Assembly (NCBI GenBank): GCA_030752605.1
Contig: JASMDX010000017.1
Coordinates: 1-64,000, forward strand
Length of the DNA: 64,000 bases
Source of the DNA: GCA-2731375 sp002731375
GTDB taxonomy: Bacteria; Pseudomonadota; Alphaproteobacteria; GCA-2731375
Direction of reading: 5' to 3'
This document shows, in pieces, positions 19,094-27,625 of the stretch. Under the pieces are notes generated by a model. That model made no database searches, was not told the DNA's origin, and was given only the letters and a program-made list of their open reading frames with translations. The position numbers and the translations under genes are program-made. Position 1 is the stretch's first letter. Every line of letters starts with the position of its first letter.

Positions 19094-19798
19094 CTAGTCC
19101 TCCAGGGCCCGTTCAGCGGCGGCCAACCCTTCAGGGCGGTTCAACTCCATCCACCGACCTTCGTGCCGTAAACCGTACAAACGGCCCTGATCGGCCGCTA
19201 GATCATAGATCCGGTTGAGCGAAAACGGCGCCTTGGGGCAGTCTAGGAATAATGCCGGTGTTAGGATCTGGATGCCGGTATGGATAAAGGGTGCCACCTC
19301 GACTTCCGGCCGGCGGTACAATTGACCGTCGGGCAGCATGCCAAAATCCCCAACCCCGCCATAGCCGACGGCGCCGACCGTCGGCTGCATCAGCAGCAAG
19401 GCGGATATTTTTTCGGGCTGAAACCGGGCCGCCAGGGCCTGCAGAGTATTGCCCATTCCGTCCAGCCACATGACATCACCATTGATGACAAAAAATGGCC
19501 CATTCCCAAGCAACGGCAACGCCTTGGCCACGCCGCCACCGGTATTCAGCAAGCGGTCACTCTCATCCGAAAATTCAATCACCAGGTCGGTTCGGCTGTC
19601 CAGATGTTGGCGCAAGAGCCTGGCGCCATGATGCAAATTTATCACTGCACGCCCAACACCCGCAACGGCCAGGTGATCCAGCAACCGGTCGATAATAGCG
19701 CGACCTTTGACTTCAAGCAGCGGTTTTGGCCGCGTCTCGGTCAAGGCACCCATGCGGCTGCCCATACCGGCGGCCAGGATCATTGCGGTATTCAGCAT
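19094..19798 (-). CDS. NTP-transferase family sugar-1-phosphate nucleotidyltransferase (MurU-like)
   Basis: Transfers a nucleotidyl group to a sugar phosphate. The start is uncertain: ATG 19798 gives 234 residues, ATG 19828 gives 244. The signature TAMILAAGMGSRMG followed by TRPKPLLEVKGRAI is the family's nucleotide-binding loop, and VINGDVMW holds the metal-binding Asp. In this lineage the gene beside addB is usually the MurU-like uridylyltransferase of the peptidoglycan-recycling branch, normally with tsaE and an AmgK kinase nearby; neither is seen here. Mannose-1-phosphate guanylyltransferase is an alternative name. Confidence 0.8.
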   Translation of the reverse strand: MLNTAMILAAGMGSRMGALTETRPKPLLEVKGRAIIDRLLDHLAVAGVGRAVINLHHGARLLRQHLDSRTDLVIEFSDESDRLLNTGGGVAKALPLLGNGPFFVINGDVMWLDGMGNTLQALAARFQPEKISALLLMQPTVGAVGYGGVGDFGMLPDGQLYRRPEVEVAPFIHTGIQILTPALFLDCPKAPFSLNRIYDLAADQGRLYGLRHEGRWMELNRPEGLAAAERALED

Positions 19799-19929
19799 TT
19801 CCACGGTCCATGCGGTCAAAACATGCACAAGAGAATCGCAACAACGATAGTGCGCCTCGACTGCTAGCGCCAGTAGCCCATGTGGGCGACGATCGACTAT
19901 TCCTTATCGCCCCATGGTTGCTCATATGC

Positions 19930-20046
19930 TTATGTCGGTGCTGCTCTCACTTGCCGTTGGTAGAATTGAAAGGCCGTGATGTTGCTGGAAACTAAAAACA
20001 CCCAGCCAGCTAGGCCATAGACCGCCGCAAGGCTGATACTAATAGG
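19930..20046 (-). other. In-frame continuation of the membrane ORF beyond its amber stop
   Basis: Directly after TAG 20047-20049 the frame reads 38 codons without a stop. They encode a hydrophobic segment containing SLAAVYGLAGWVFLVSS and a basic end (FYQRQVRAA), which looks like a fourth transmembrane helix with its cytoplasmic flank. No start codon or ribosome site is visible inside it, so it is not a separate gene. Confidence 0.45.
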
Positions 20047-20424
20047 CTAGGACGGCGGCAGGGCGGTGCCCATGAATAGCAAGGCCGAAGGCACGACCAC
20101 TGTTACGGATGTGGTCAGCAAATATACGATGCCCAACATGATCCGCGCCTTGCCGCGCCCCACGTAGGCGTAATACCAGACCAGAACCAGCAGCACTGAA
20201 AAGAACATGCCGATGACATAGGCGAAGTTAATCTCGTCATGTTGCAGTCCCGTCGGTATGCCCTCCGTCATCAGGCGGCGCATATCGACCACGGGGATGG
20301 CCGGAACCAGTGACAGTACGGCAAGCATCACCCGCCGGCCCCAGATCTGGGCGCCAGTCATGGTTTGGGGTACGGTTTGAAGCATGGCCCGTTGTTGTGG
20401 TTGGTCTTGGTCTTGCTCCGTCAT
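20047..20424 (-). CDS. Hypothetical membrane protein, possibly truncated by an in-frame amber codon
   Basis: A 125-residue protein of unknown family. After a Gln-rich N-terminus it has three hydrophobic segments, roughly residues 30-46, 67-89 and 95-118. Its TAG stop (20047-20049) is followed in the same frame by 38 more sense codons with another hydrophobic helix before TAA at 19930. The true gene may therefore be 164 residues with a nonsense mutation. The Shine-Dalgarno region is weak. It lies divergent from the SDR gene at 20581 and shares no obvious operon. Confidence 0.55.
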   Translation of the reverse strand: MTEQDQDQPQQRAMLQTVPQTMTGAQIWGRRVMLAVLSLVPAIPVVDMRRLMTEGIPTGLQHDEINFAYVIGMFFSVLLVLVWYYAYVGRGKARIMLGIVYLLTTSVTVVVPSALLFMGTALPPS

Positions 20425-20580
20425 AATATGTCTTCAAGCAATCATTACTGCAAAGGCAGATGTTATTTCGGCGCACCATCGACAATGCTAAAGTAGCCAA
20501 ATTCTGCTTAAAAATGAGTGACCGCCGTCACTGGCGGACAAGCAATTTTTGCGGCAAGCTACACCAGGGAGATTGCCAGA

Positions 20581-21348
20581 TTGAATGTACCAACTGAAAG
20601 CCGGGACCGCACAATCCTGGTCACCGGCGCGGCCAGCGGTATTGGCGCGGCTTTGTGCCGGCGTCTGGCCGCACCGGGAACCACCTTGTTCATACATACC
20701 CGCGCCAACCGGGCCGGTGCCGAAGAGGCCGCTAGGGCGGTCGAGGCCAAGGGTGGAAAAAGCCACGTTCTTTTAGGCGATCTGGCGGATACGGATGTTG
20801 CCGCTGACTTGATTGCATCGGTGGCAAACGAAGGCCGTCTGGATGGCCTTGTCGCCAATGCCGGTTTCGCTAATAAAACGCCCTTGGCAAGTTTGGATGC
20901 TGCTGCCTTGGAACACAGCCTGGCGGCAATCACTGGCGCCTTTCACCGCCTTTGCCGGGCCGCCATGCCTTTGTTGCAGGCGGCGGAGGCGGGCCGGGTG
21001 GTGGCGGTATCATCCTTCGTGGCGCATCGATTTCAGCTTGATGGCGTGTCCATGCCGGCCAGTGCTGCGGCCAAGGCGGGGTTGGAAGCCCTGGCTCGCG
21101 CCCTGGCGGTGGATCTGGCGCCCCATGGTGTGACGGTGAATTGTGTCGCGCCCGGCTATGTCCAGAAGCAGGCCGGCGCCCATGCCGCCCTGAATGAGGA
21201 AAGTTGGCGCCGGGCCGCTGAACGCATCCCCCTGGGGCGCCTGGGCCAGCCTGATGACATCGCGGCCCTGATCGAATTTCTGCTGTCCCTGGACGCTGCT
21301 TACATCACCGGCCAGACTATCCATGCCGACGGTGGCATGAGCCTATAG
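20581..21348 (+). CDS. SDR-family oxidoreductase, catalytic Tyr apparently missing
   Basis: Rossmann-fold NAD(P)-dependent short-chain dehydrogenase. I place the start at TTG 20581 because AGGGAG lies 9-10 nt upstream and this gives 255 residues; GTG 20518 would add 21 unrelated residues. The cofactor loop TGAASGIG is at 15-22, NAG near 94 and a C-terminal ITGQTIHADGG motif is normal for FabG-like enzymes. The expected YxxxK active site reads SAAAK, with Ser in place of Tyr and a slightly longer loop from the catalytic Ser. It may be inactive or atypical. Substrate unknown. Confidence 0.8.
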   Translation: MNVPTESRDRTILVTGAASGIGAALCRRLAAPGTTLFIHTRANRAGAEEAARAVEAKGGKSHVLLGDLADTDVAADLIASVANEGRLDGLVANAGFANKTPLASLDAAALEHSLAAITGAFHRLCRAAMPLLQAAEAGRVVAVSSFVAHRFQLDGVSMPASAAAKAGLEALARALAVDLAPHGVTVNCVAPGYVQKQAGAHAALNEESWRRAAERIPLGRLGQPDDIAALIEFLLSLDAAYITGQTIHADGGMSL

Positions 21349-21507
21349 AGTTTCTTAAGACTGCCATGCGGGCAGTGCATATCTAGCCCCTAAAATTTGC
21401 AATTATCCTGACGGCTGGGCGTGCCTATCTCCCCCCTTGACAATGGCATCGCGGCGCCGTGGCAATCGCACAGCCTATTCCACATATAGAATTGCTAGGA
21501 CAAGACC

Positions 21508-21657
21508 ATGAAACCGGTAAAACAATTTGCCGTGATGATTTCGCGGCTGGGTCAGGAAACCAACCAGGAGACGTGCCCGCTGTATGCCACCGAGCACCCG
21601 GTGGCCAAGGGTGTCAGCCTTTCCGCCCAAATGCTGGAAGCCCGCGTCGGCCATTAG
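21508..21657 (+). CDS. Candidate small ORF, 49 residues, unsupported
   Basis: ATG 21508 has a TAGGAC-like ribosome site 9-10 nt upstream, and a TTGACA hexamer lies ~65 bp upstream at 21438. The product starts MKPVKQFAVMISRLG, contains one Cys and has no recognised motif. It may be a small gene or chance. The 700-bp stretch 21349-22051 otherwise holds only this, the Cys-rich peptide at 21800 and a terminator. Confidence 0.2.
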   Translation: MKPVKQFAVMISRLGQETNQETCPLYATEHPVAKGVSLSAQMLEARVGH

Positions 21658-21799
21658 ATTGCGGTCTGTCCGGCAGACGTTGCCTCCGCTCAAGGTCCCG
21701 TGATCGCAAGTGATTGGCCTCGTCTCTTGGGACGGGCCAAATTTCACATGCGTCGTAATGCAAAACTGACCCCAGAGATTTGATTTGGAGGCCACTCAA

Positions 21800-21943
21800 A
21801 TGTCCAACCCAACTCCTAAAGTAAAGATCGTTCTCGGCTTCGTCGCCATCGCGGCGATGACCGCTACCGCGACCCTGCCAACCGCCCTGGCATCTTGTGC
21901 GCCAGCGAAGTCCTGCAATCCCTGTGCCGCCAAGAAGAACTAG
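21800..21943 (+). CDS. Small exported cysteine-containing peptide
   Basis: A 47-residue ORF with a strong TTGGAGG ribosome site 8 nt before ATG 21800. Residues 1-31 form a signal peptide: a Lys-containing n-region, the hydrophobic stretch VLGFVAIAAMTATATL, and an ALA-type cleavage site. The predicted mature part is only ~16 residues, SCAPAKSCNPCAAKKN, with three Cys and a CNPCAAKN motif. Similar short NPCAAKN-type peptides occur as unannotated exported proteins in proteobacteria; a metal-binding role is a guess. A strong hairpin 24 bp downstream supports an independent transcript. Confidence 0.6.
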   Translation: MSNPTPKVKIVLGFVAIAAMTATATLPTALASCAPAKSCNPCAAKKN

Positions 21944-21966
21944 CGTTGCTCTTAAATTCTTTCCCG

Positions 21967-22000
21967 AACCCCACCGCGCGGGTCATCGCGCGGTGGGGTT
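21967..22000. terminator. Strong hairpin between convergent genes, likely bidirectional terminator
   Basis: A perfect 14-bp stem, 21967-21980 with 21987-22000, encloses a 6-base loop. It sits between the small peptide gene and the convergent aminotransferase. On the + strand the stem ends GGGGTTT, a short T-run, so part of its strength must come from the very stable stem. Confidence 0.75.
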
Positions 22001-22051
22001 TCGATCAAGGCTTTGTTATTGAGGCGCACTAATTCAGAAAACGGTGCCGCG

Positions 22052-23458
22052 TTATTGCGCGGCGCTGGCGCCTTGCTGCTTCAACTGCATTTCGGTCTCG
22101 TCCATGGCCCGGGTAAAGCGGTCGAACATCTCGTCGATCTCGTTCGGCGCAATGATCAAGGGCGGGCAGAAACCAACAATATCACCGGGCATGGCGCGGG
22201 TGATCAAGCCGTGTTCCTGGGCCGTGTTCTGGATCAGGGCGCCAACCTTGGCGGCGGGGTCGTAGGAACGCTTGGTTTCCTTGTCGGAGACGATTTCCAC
22301 GGCGCCAATCAAGCCAACGCCACGGGCCTGTCCGACCAGGGCATGATCACCCAGGGCGGCGATCCGGTTTTGGAAGTGCGGCGACACCGCCTTCACATGA
22401 CCGATAATATCCCTCTCCTGCATCAATTCCTGGGTCCGTACGGCGACGGCGGCACAGGCAGGATGGGCGGAATAGGTATAGCCATGGCCGAACAGCCCCA
22501 GCTTTTCGGAATTGCCGCGCAGACCCTGGAAAATCTCCTCGCTAATCATCACGGCGGAGATTGGCAGATAGGCTGACGACAGCGCCTTGGCGCAGGTCAG
22601 AATGTCAGGCTTGATGCCAAAGGTCTGGCTGCCCCACATATTACCTGTACGCCCGAAGCCGCAGATTACTTCGTCGGCGATCATCAGGACATCGTATTTT
22701 TTCAGGACGGCCTGAATTTTTTCGAAATAAGTCTTGGGCGGCACGATCACGCCGCCGGCGCCCATCACCGGTTCGGCGATGAATGCGGCCACGGTCTCGG
22801 GCCCTTCTTCCAGGATCATGTCTTCCAGCGCCTGGGCGCAGCGGGAGGCGAAGTCTTCTTCCGACTCGCCTGCCTCGGCGCCCCGGTAATAATCCGGCGT
22901 CATGGTATGGCGGACAAAATCCAGGGGCAGGTCGAAATCGGCCTGCGCATAGGGCAGACCGGTCAGGCTGCCCGAGGCCACGGTAACGCCGTGATAGCCG
23001 CGCAGGCGCGAGATGAATTTCTTCTTTTTCGGCGTCCCCCGTGCGTTGTTGAAGTACCAGACCATCTTGACCGCCGAATCGTTGGCTTCCGAGCCGGAGT
23101 TGGCAAAGAAGATCTTGGAAAATTCAACCGGGGCGATTTCCTTTAGCCGCTCCGCCAGATCAATTGCGGGATGCACGGACTTACCCGCGAAGCTGTGATA
23201 ATAGGGCAAGGTGCGCAGTTGTTCCGTGGCCGCATTGACGAGCTCTTCCTCGGCGAACCCGAACGAAGCGCACCACAAACCAGCCAGACCTTCGATGTAT
23301 TCCTTGCCGCTTTCGTCCGTGACATAGACGCCGCGGCCTTTTGTGACGATTTGCGGACCGGTAACTTCATGGGTCGCCAAGTTGGTGTAGGGGTGTAAAA
23401 CATGGGCGATATCCCGGCTTTCCGGTGAATTGCCGCGATCCGTTACTCGATCCGTCAT
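22052..23458 (-). CDS. Class III PLP-dependent aminotransferase (omega-amino acid:pyruvate type)
   Basis: 468-residue fold-type I aminotransferase that would move an amino group from an omega- or beta-amino acid or amine to pyruvate or another oxoacid. The PLP lysine is Lys291 in LTCAKALSSAYLP; Asp262 in MIADEVICGFGRTG binds the pyridine nitrogen; NSGSEAND near 120-127 binds the phosphate. The AGLWCASFGF motif near 59-68 is typical of the omega-transaminase branch. A ribosome site AAAGGAAAT precedes ATG 23458. Stands alone, divergent from the acyl-CoA dehydrogenase. Substrate not readable from sequence. Confidence 0.9.
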   Translation of the reverse strand: MTDRVTDRGNSPESRDIAHVLHPYTNLATHEVTGPQIVTKGRGVYVTDESGKEYIEGLAGLWCASFGFAEEELVNAATEQLRTLPYYHSFAGKSVHPAIDLAERLKEIAPVEFSKIFFANSGSEANDSAVKMVWYFNNARGTPKKKKFISRLRGYHGVTVASGSLTGLPYAQADFDLPLDFVRHTMTPDYYRGAEAGESEEDFASRCAQALEDMILEEGPETVAAFIAEPVMGAGGVIVPPKTYFEKIQAVLKKYDVLMIADEVICGFGRTGNMWGSQTFGIKPDILTCAKALSSAYLPISAVMISEEIFQGLRGNSEKLGLFGHGYTYSAHPACAAVAVRTQELMQERDIIGHVKAVSPHFQNRIAALGDHALVGQARGVGLIGAVEIVSDKETKRSYDPAAKVGALIQNTAQEHGLITRAMPGDIVGFCPPLIIAPNEIDEMFDRFTRAMDETEMQLKQQGASAAQ

Positions 23459-23646
23459 GAGATATTTCCTTTCCTGGCGCAGGGTATGTCTTTGGGCCGT
23501 GAGAAGCCAACGTTGACGATTGCTCCTTTGCGCTATTTCACGCCTTCTGGGCTCTTAAGTCAAAGCATGGAATCGGAAATTTTTATCCACCTATCGAGCC
23601 GCTGGCGGCTACACTGGCTGAAAATGTCATTTTGTAGGGTATCAAC

Positions 23647-24831
23647 ATGCATCTTGAAACAGGCAAGGCGGATCAGGCATTTCGCGAGGAAGTCGCCGAT
23701 TTTCTGGGCCAGCATCTGAGCCAGGAACTGCGCCAGGCGGGCCGGCGCACCATGGGCATCTGCAGCCCGCACGAGGCCAGCCAAGCCTGGCAGAAGATCC
23801 TATACGCCAAGGGCTGGGCCGCGCCCAGTTGGCCGGTGGAACATGGCGGTACCGGCTGGACGCCCATGCAGCGCCATATTTTTGCTACCGAATGCCATCT
23901 AGCGGATGCGCCCATGCTGGCGCCCATGGGCCTGGAAATGGTCGCGCCCGCAATTATGGGCCATGGCAACGAGGCGCAAAAATCGTTTTATTTGCCGCGA
24001 ATTCTTTCGGCCGAGGATAGCTGGTGTCAGGGTTATTCGGAGCCGGGCTCAGGCTCGGACCTGGCCTCGCTGCAATGCCGGGCCGACAAGGATGGTGACG
24101 ATTACATCATCAACGGCACCAAGATCTGGACCACCGATGCGCAATATGCCACGCGGATGTTCTGTCTGGTCCGTACCTCTTGGGAGGGCAAGCCGCAGGC
24201 CGGTATCTCCTTCGTCCTGATCGACATGGACACGCCGGGCATCACAGTCGAGCCGATTATCACCTTGGCCGGCAATCACGAAGTCAATCAGATCTTCTTC
24301 GATAACGTGCGGGTGCCGCAGGAAAACTGCGTCGGGGCTGAGAACGAAGGCTGGGCGGTCGCCAAGTATCTGCTAGAGTTCGAACGCGGCGGCCGCGCTT
24401 GGGGCGCCCGTTTGCGGGGCGCCATGACGCATTTACGGCAATTGGCCGAGGCACGGGGCATGATAGAAGGCATTTTTGCCCAGCGTCTGGCCGGCCTGGC
24501 GGCTGCTGCCCAGGCCGTGGAATTTACCGAACAGCGGGTGATCGCGGAAATGAGCGCGACCGGGCGCATCGGGCCGGCGTCGTCCATGTTGAAAGCCCGC
24601 GCCGGTACTCTGGTTCAGGAAATCAGCGAAGTTGCGGTGGAGATCATCGGCAACTATGCGGTACCGCATCAGCCGGCGGCGCGGGAATGGGGTAGCAACA
24701 TCGAGCCCATTGGCCGGCCGGATGAACTAACCGTGGTTGGTCACTATCTGGATTTCCGGGCCCGCTCCATCGCAGGCGGTTCCAACGAGATTCAACGCAA
24801 CATCATGGCCAAGCTGGTTCTGGGCATGTAG
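23647..24831 (+). CDS. Acyl-CoA dehydrogenase (PimC-like branch), copy 1
   Basis: FAD enzyme introducing a double bond into an acyl-CoA. 394 residues from ATG 23647, with AGGGT 8 nt upstream. The conserved YSEPGSGSDLASLQ FAD-binding motif lies at ~131-144, a TKIWTT segment follows at ~157, and SNEIQRNIMAKLVLG closes the C-terminus. Closely related in sequence and layout to the tandem pair at 28667 and 29887, though its N-terminal linker and central helical region differ. A convergent DUF35/thiolase pair follows 12 bp downstream. Confidence 0.92.
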   Translation: MHLETGKADQAFREEVADFLGQHLSQELRQAGRRTMGICSPHEASQAWQKILYAKGWAAPSWPVEHGGTGWTPMQRHIFATECHLADAPMLAPMGLEMVAPAIMGHGNEAQKSFYLPRILSAEDSWCQGYSEPGSGSDLASLQCRADKDGDDYIINGTKIWTTDAQYATRMFCLVRTSWEGKPQAGISFVLIDMDTPGITVEPIITLAGNHEVNQIFFDNVRVPQENCVGAENEGWAVAKYLLEFERGGRAWGARLRGAMTHLRQLAEARGMIEGIFAQRLAGLAAAAQAVEFTEQRVIAEMSATGRIGPASSMLKARAGTLVQEISEVAVEIIGNYAVPHQPAAREWGSNIEPIGRPDELTVVGHYLDFRARSIAGGSNEIQRNIMAKLVLGM

Positions 24832-24843
24832 GCCTTGTGTGCT

Positions 24844-25257
24844 CTAAGCTGGCCGGAATTTCGGCAATGTTACTTCTTCCGTGACATCGTCGAAGGTCAC
24901 CGTCACCGCCATGCCAATGCGCACTGATCCCGGATCGCAATCAACAATATTGGTCATCATGCGCGGTCCTTCCGCCAACGTCACCAAGGCCAGCACGAAG
25001 GGCGTCGCCTCGGCGAAGCCTGGATGCGGCGCCCGGTAATTGACGGAAAATGAATAGACCTCTGCCTTGCCCGAGGCTTCCTCCCAATCCAATGCGCTGG
25101 ATAAGCAATGGCTGCAGACCCCGCGTGGATAGAACTGGTATTCGCCGCAGTCGGTGCATTTCTGGATGATAAAGCGATGCTCGCGGGCGGCTTCCCAGTA
25201 GGCGGCAGTGTCTTGATAAGGCCGCGGAAGAGGGGGTAGCGCCGATGGTAGTGTCAC
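24844..25257 (-). CDS. DUF35 OB-fold protein with intact zinc ribbon, partner of the thiolase-like protein
   Basis: Acyl-CoA-binding accessory protein of ~137 residues. I start at GTG 25257, 2 bp past the thiolase-like stop, with GGAGGGAT upstream. The ribbon reads CTDCGEYQFYPRGVCSHC near residues 39-56, i.e. two CxxC knuckles, followed by the OB fold (VYSFSVNYR onward). DUF35 proteins commonly form complexes with SCP-x-type thiolases or thiolase-like aldolases; immediate linkage to the next gene fits this. Confidence 0.88.
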   Translation of the reverse strand: MTLPSALPPLPRPYQDTAAYWEAAREHRFIIQKCTDCGEYQFYPRGVCSHCLSSALDWEEASGKAEVYSFSVNYRAPHPGFAEATPFVLALVTLAEGPRMMTNIVDCDPGSVRIGMAVTVTFDDVTEEVTLPKFRPA

Positions 25258-25259
25258 GA

Positions 25260-26423
25260 TCAATCCCTCCCCAAAATTATGGTGCCGGTGGACGACAGTA
25301 CGCCCCCGGTTCCATTGCACAGCGCCACCCGGGCGTCCGGAACCTGCCTCGTCCCGCATTCGCCGCGCACCTGGCGCACGCCTTCGATGACCGTGAAAAT
25401 GCCGAACATGCCTGGATGGGTGTACGAAAGGGCGCCGCCCTGGGTGTTCATGGGAAAGTCACCACCCGGCGCGGTGCGCTGGTTGGAGACAAATGCGCCG
25501 CCCTCACCCTTGGAGCAAAACCCCAGGCTTTCCAGGGTCAGCAGTACCGTGATGGTGAAGGAATCATAGATCTCTGCAACGTCGATATCTGCATGGCTCA
25601 ACCCGGAGCGTTCGAAGGCCAGCTTGCCCGAGATCGCGGCTGCCGTCTGCGTCAGATCCGGCATCTGGCTGATCATGCGGTGGGTATGCGCCTCGCCCGC
25701 GCCCAACACCCGCACGGGGGCCTTTTTCAGATCGCGGGCGCGCTCCAACGAGGTCAAGACGACCGCGCTGCCAGCGTCCGTCACCAGGCAGCAATCGAGT
25801 AGATGCAAAGGTGATGCGATCACACGGGAATTCATCACATCGCTGATGGTGATCGGGTCGCGCATGCGGGCCTTTGGGTTCAGACTGGCCCATTTGCGCA
25901 TCGCTACGGCGATTTCCGCCAGTTGTTCAGACGTGGTGCCGTATTCGTGCATATGGCGCTGGGCGGCGAGGGCATAGCTGCCGACGGTGGAGACGCCATA
26001 AGGCTCCTCGAACTGGGTCGGGCCAAACACCTCGGTGGATTGCGAAACTGGGCCGCCCTTGCCGCCACGGTCCGATATGTTCGTGCTGCCATGGCAGATC
26101 AACGCCACATCGCACAGACCGGCGGCGATGGCCATGGCCGCGTGCTCCACGTAGACCACGAAGGAGGAGCCGCCAAGCGAAGTGGAATCCGTAAAGCGCG
26201 GCCTGATGCCCATATATTCCGCCATCATCATGGAGGAAAACTGGCCGCCTTCTGTAATGATGGTGGTGAATAGCCCATCCACGTCCTTGACGCTCAGCCC
26301 GGCATCATCAAGTGCCGCCCGGCTGGCTTCGGCGGAGAGCTGAAATTTGCTTTTGCCGGGCACCTTGCCCAGATCGGATTCGGCAACGCCTACGATGGCG
26401 ACATCCCGCATTGCGTTAGCCAA
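25260..26423 (-). CDS. Thiolase-like protein (SCP-x/Ltp type) lacking the nucleophilic Cys
   Basis: 387 residues starting at TTG 26423 with AGGGAGATG upstream. Thiolase fold with AESDLGKVPGKS near the N-terminus, THPGMFG containing the usual His, and a C-terminal CNGTGG motif. Where active thiolases have the acylated Cys in an ACAS-type motif, this protein reads STSLGGSSF, with no Cys. That suggests it is not a standard thiolase; known Cys-poor relatives such as Ltp2 act as retro-aldolases with a DUF35 partner. The adjacent DUF35 gene supports a complex. Aldolase activity is inference. Confidence 0.85.
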   Translation of the reverse strand: MANAMRDVAIVGVAESDLGKVPGKSKFQLSAEASRAALDDAGLSVKDVDGLFTTIITEGGQFSSMMMAEYMGIRPRFTDSTSLGGSSFVVYVEHAAMAIAAGLCDVALICHGSTNISDRGGKGGPVSQSTEVFGPTQFEEPYGVSTVGSYALAAQRHMHEYGTTSEQLAEIAVAMRKWASLNPKARMRDPITISDVMNSRVIASPLHLLDCCLVTDAGSAVVLTSLERARDLKKAPVRVLGAGEAHTHRMISQMPDLTQTAAAISGKLAFERSGLSHADIDVAEIYDSFTITVLLTLESLGFCSKGEGGAFVSNQRTAPGGDFPMNTQGGALSYTHPGMFGIFTVIEGVRQVRGECGTRQVPDARVALCNGTGGVLSSTGTIILGRD

Positions 26424-26493
26424 GGCTCATCTCCCTATTGCTTACAGTTCAACTCACGCGCGGAGGCGGCGCAGGGCGCCGTTCTCTATCTCG

Positions 26494-27483
26494 TCAAGCC
26501 AGGGCCTCGGCCTCCGCCGTGATATCGCGAACGACATCGCTGGCGCTCTTGACCTCCTGGACGAAAGTGATGGACTGACCAGCGGCAGCTTCGCCGTTCT
26601 CCATGTCACCCCCCATTTGGCCATGCCATTGCGCGTCCATGGTCGGGGCGCCTTCGATGTTGGCATCGGACGGCGTGGTGGCCATTAGCTCCTGCATTTC
26701 GCCGGCGGCGCCGCGTTTATCCATGTCCTGGAATTGCAGCGCGCGGGGGGTCTTGATGACCCGGGATAGGCGGCCGATCATGCGCTGGATCATCACCGTG
26801 CCGGTATCGTCGGCCTCGACGATCGCCTGCTTGAAATTCTGGTGCACGTGGCATTCCGTGGTGGCCAGGAAAGCACTGCCCATTTGAATGCCTTCCGCGC
26901 CCAGGGCCAGGGCCGCAACCATGCCACGGCCATTGCCAATGCCTCCCGCGCCGACCACGGGAATGGAAACCGCGTCTACCACACTGGGGATCAGGACCAT
27001 GGACGTTATCTCATCCGCGCCCTCGATACCGCCGGCCTCGTAGCCTTCGCAAACGACGATATCAACGCCGGAATCTTCCGAACGCCTGGCCTGGCGTACA
27101 TTGGCGACAACATGCATGACGGTCAGGCCGTAGTCCTTAGCCGTCTGGGTCAACACGCCGGGACTGCCGCCGGACGTGACGACGATCTTCACGCCTTCCT
27201 CCACCAGCATGTCCAGATGCCGTTCCGGGTTCTTGCCAATCAGTTGCAGGGACATATTGGCGCAAAGCGACTTGTCGGTCAGGGCCTTGGCCCGGCGCAG
27301 ATGTTGGCGCACATTTTTGGTCCGCTCGCTCTGCTTGCTCCAGCCCGGGTTCGACGATACCACGCCTAAACCGCCGCCATTGGACACGGCGGCGGCGAGT
27401 TCTCCATTTCCGGCAATGGCCATGCCACCTTCAATAATTGGCGTTTCGATACCCAGCAACTCGGTTACACGTGTCTTGATCAT
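26494..27483 (-). CDS. Nitronate monooxygenase / 2-nitropropane dioxygenase family FMN enzyme
   Basis: TIM-barrel FMN protein of 329 residues. It starts with a TELLGIETPIIEGGM segment typical of the family (substrate-side loop), has VTSGGSPGV near 103-111, EGYEAGGIEG near 149-158, and the FMN phosphate-binding VVGAGGIGNGRG near 178-189. The family includes nitronate monooxygenases and enoyl reductase-like enzymes (FabK). Its position among acyl-CoA genes leaves either role open. It lies 70 bp upstream of the thiolase-like gene on the same strand. Confidence 0.85.
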   Translation of the reverse strand: MIKTRVTELLGIETPIIEGGMAIAGNGELAAAVSNGGGLGVVSSNPGWSKQSERTKNVRQHLRRAKALTDKSLCANMSLQLIGKNPERHLDMLVEEGVKIVVTSGGSPGVLTQTAKDYGLTVMHVVANVRQARRSEDSGVDIVVCEGYEAGGIEGADEITSMVLIPSVVDAVSIPVVGAGGIGNGRGMVAALALGAEGIQMGSAFLATTECHVHQNFKQAIVEADDTGTVMIQRMIGRLSRVIKTPRALQFQDMDKRGAAGEMQELMATTPSDANIEGAPTMDAQWHGQMGGDMENGEAAAGQSITFVQEVKSASDVVRDITAEAEALA

Positions 27484-27625
27484 GGAATACCCTTTACTAA
27501 TTCGATGGAGCGGCCCGCCTTATTCGGGCCGATTTCTTGCCACCCCCGATACGATCATAGCATTTGCGCCGCCGAGGGAATGGATTTCTTACCTGGCCTT
27601 GCGAAATGCATTCCAACTGCCGCGG

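Noticed and set aside
21740..21783. Short HMRRNAKLTPEI-stop frame resembling the start of IS481-type transposases
   Set aside because: Only about a dozen residues match and no inverted repeats or further transposase frame follow; too short to support a mobile element.
27511..27531. 7-bp GC stem-loop as terminator of the DMT transporter gene
   Set aside because: On the minus strand, the direction of that gene, no T-run follows the stem; the T-rich flank is on the wrong side.
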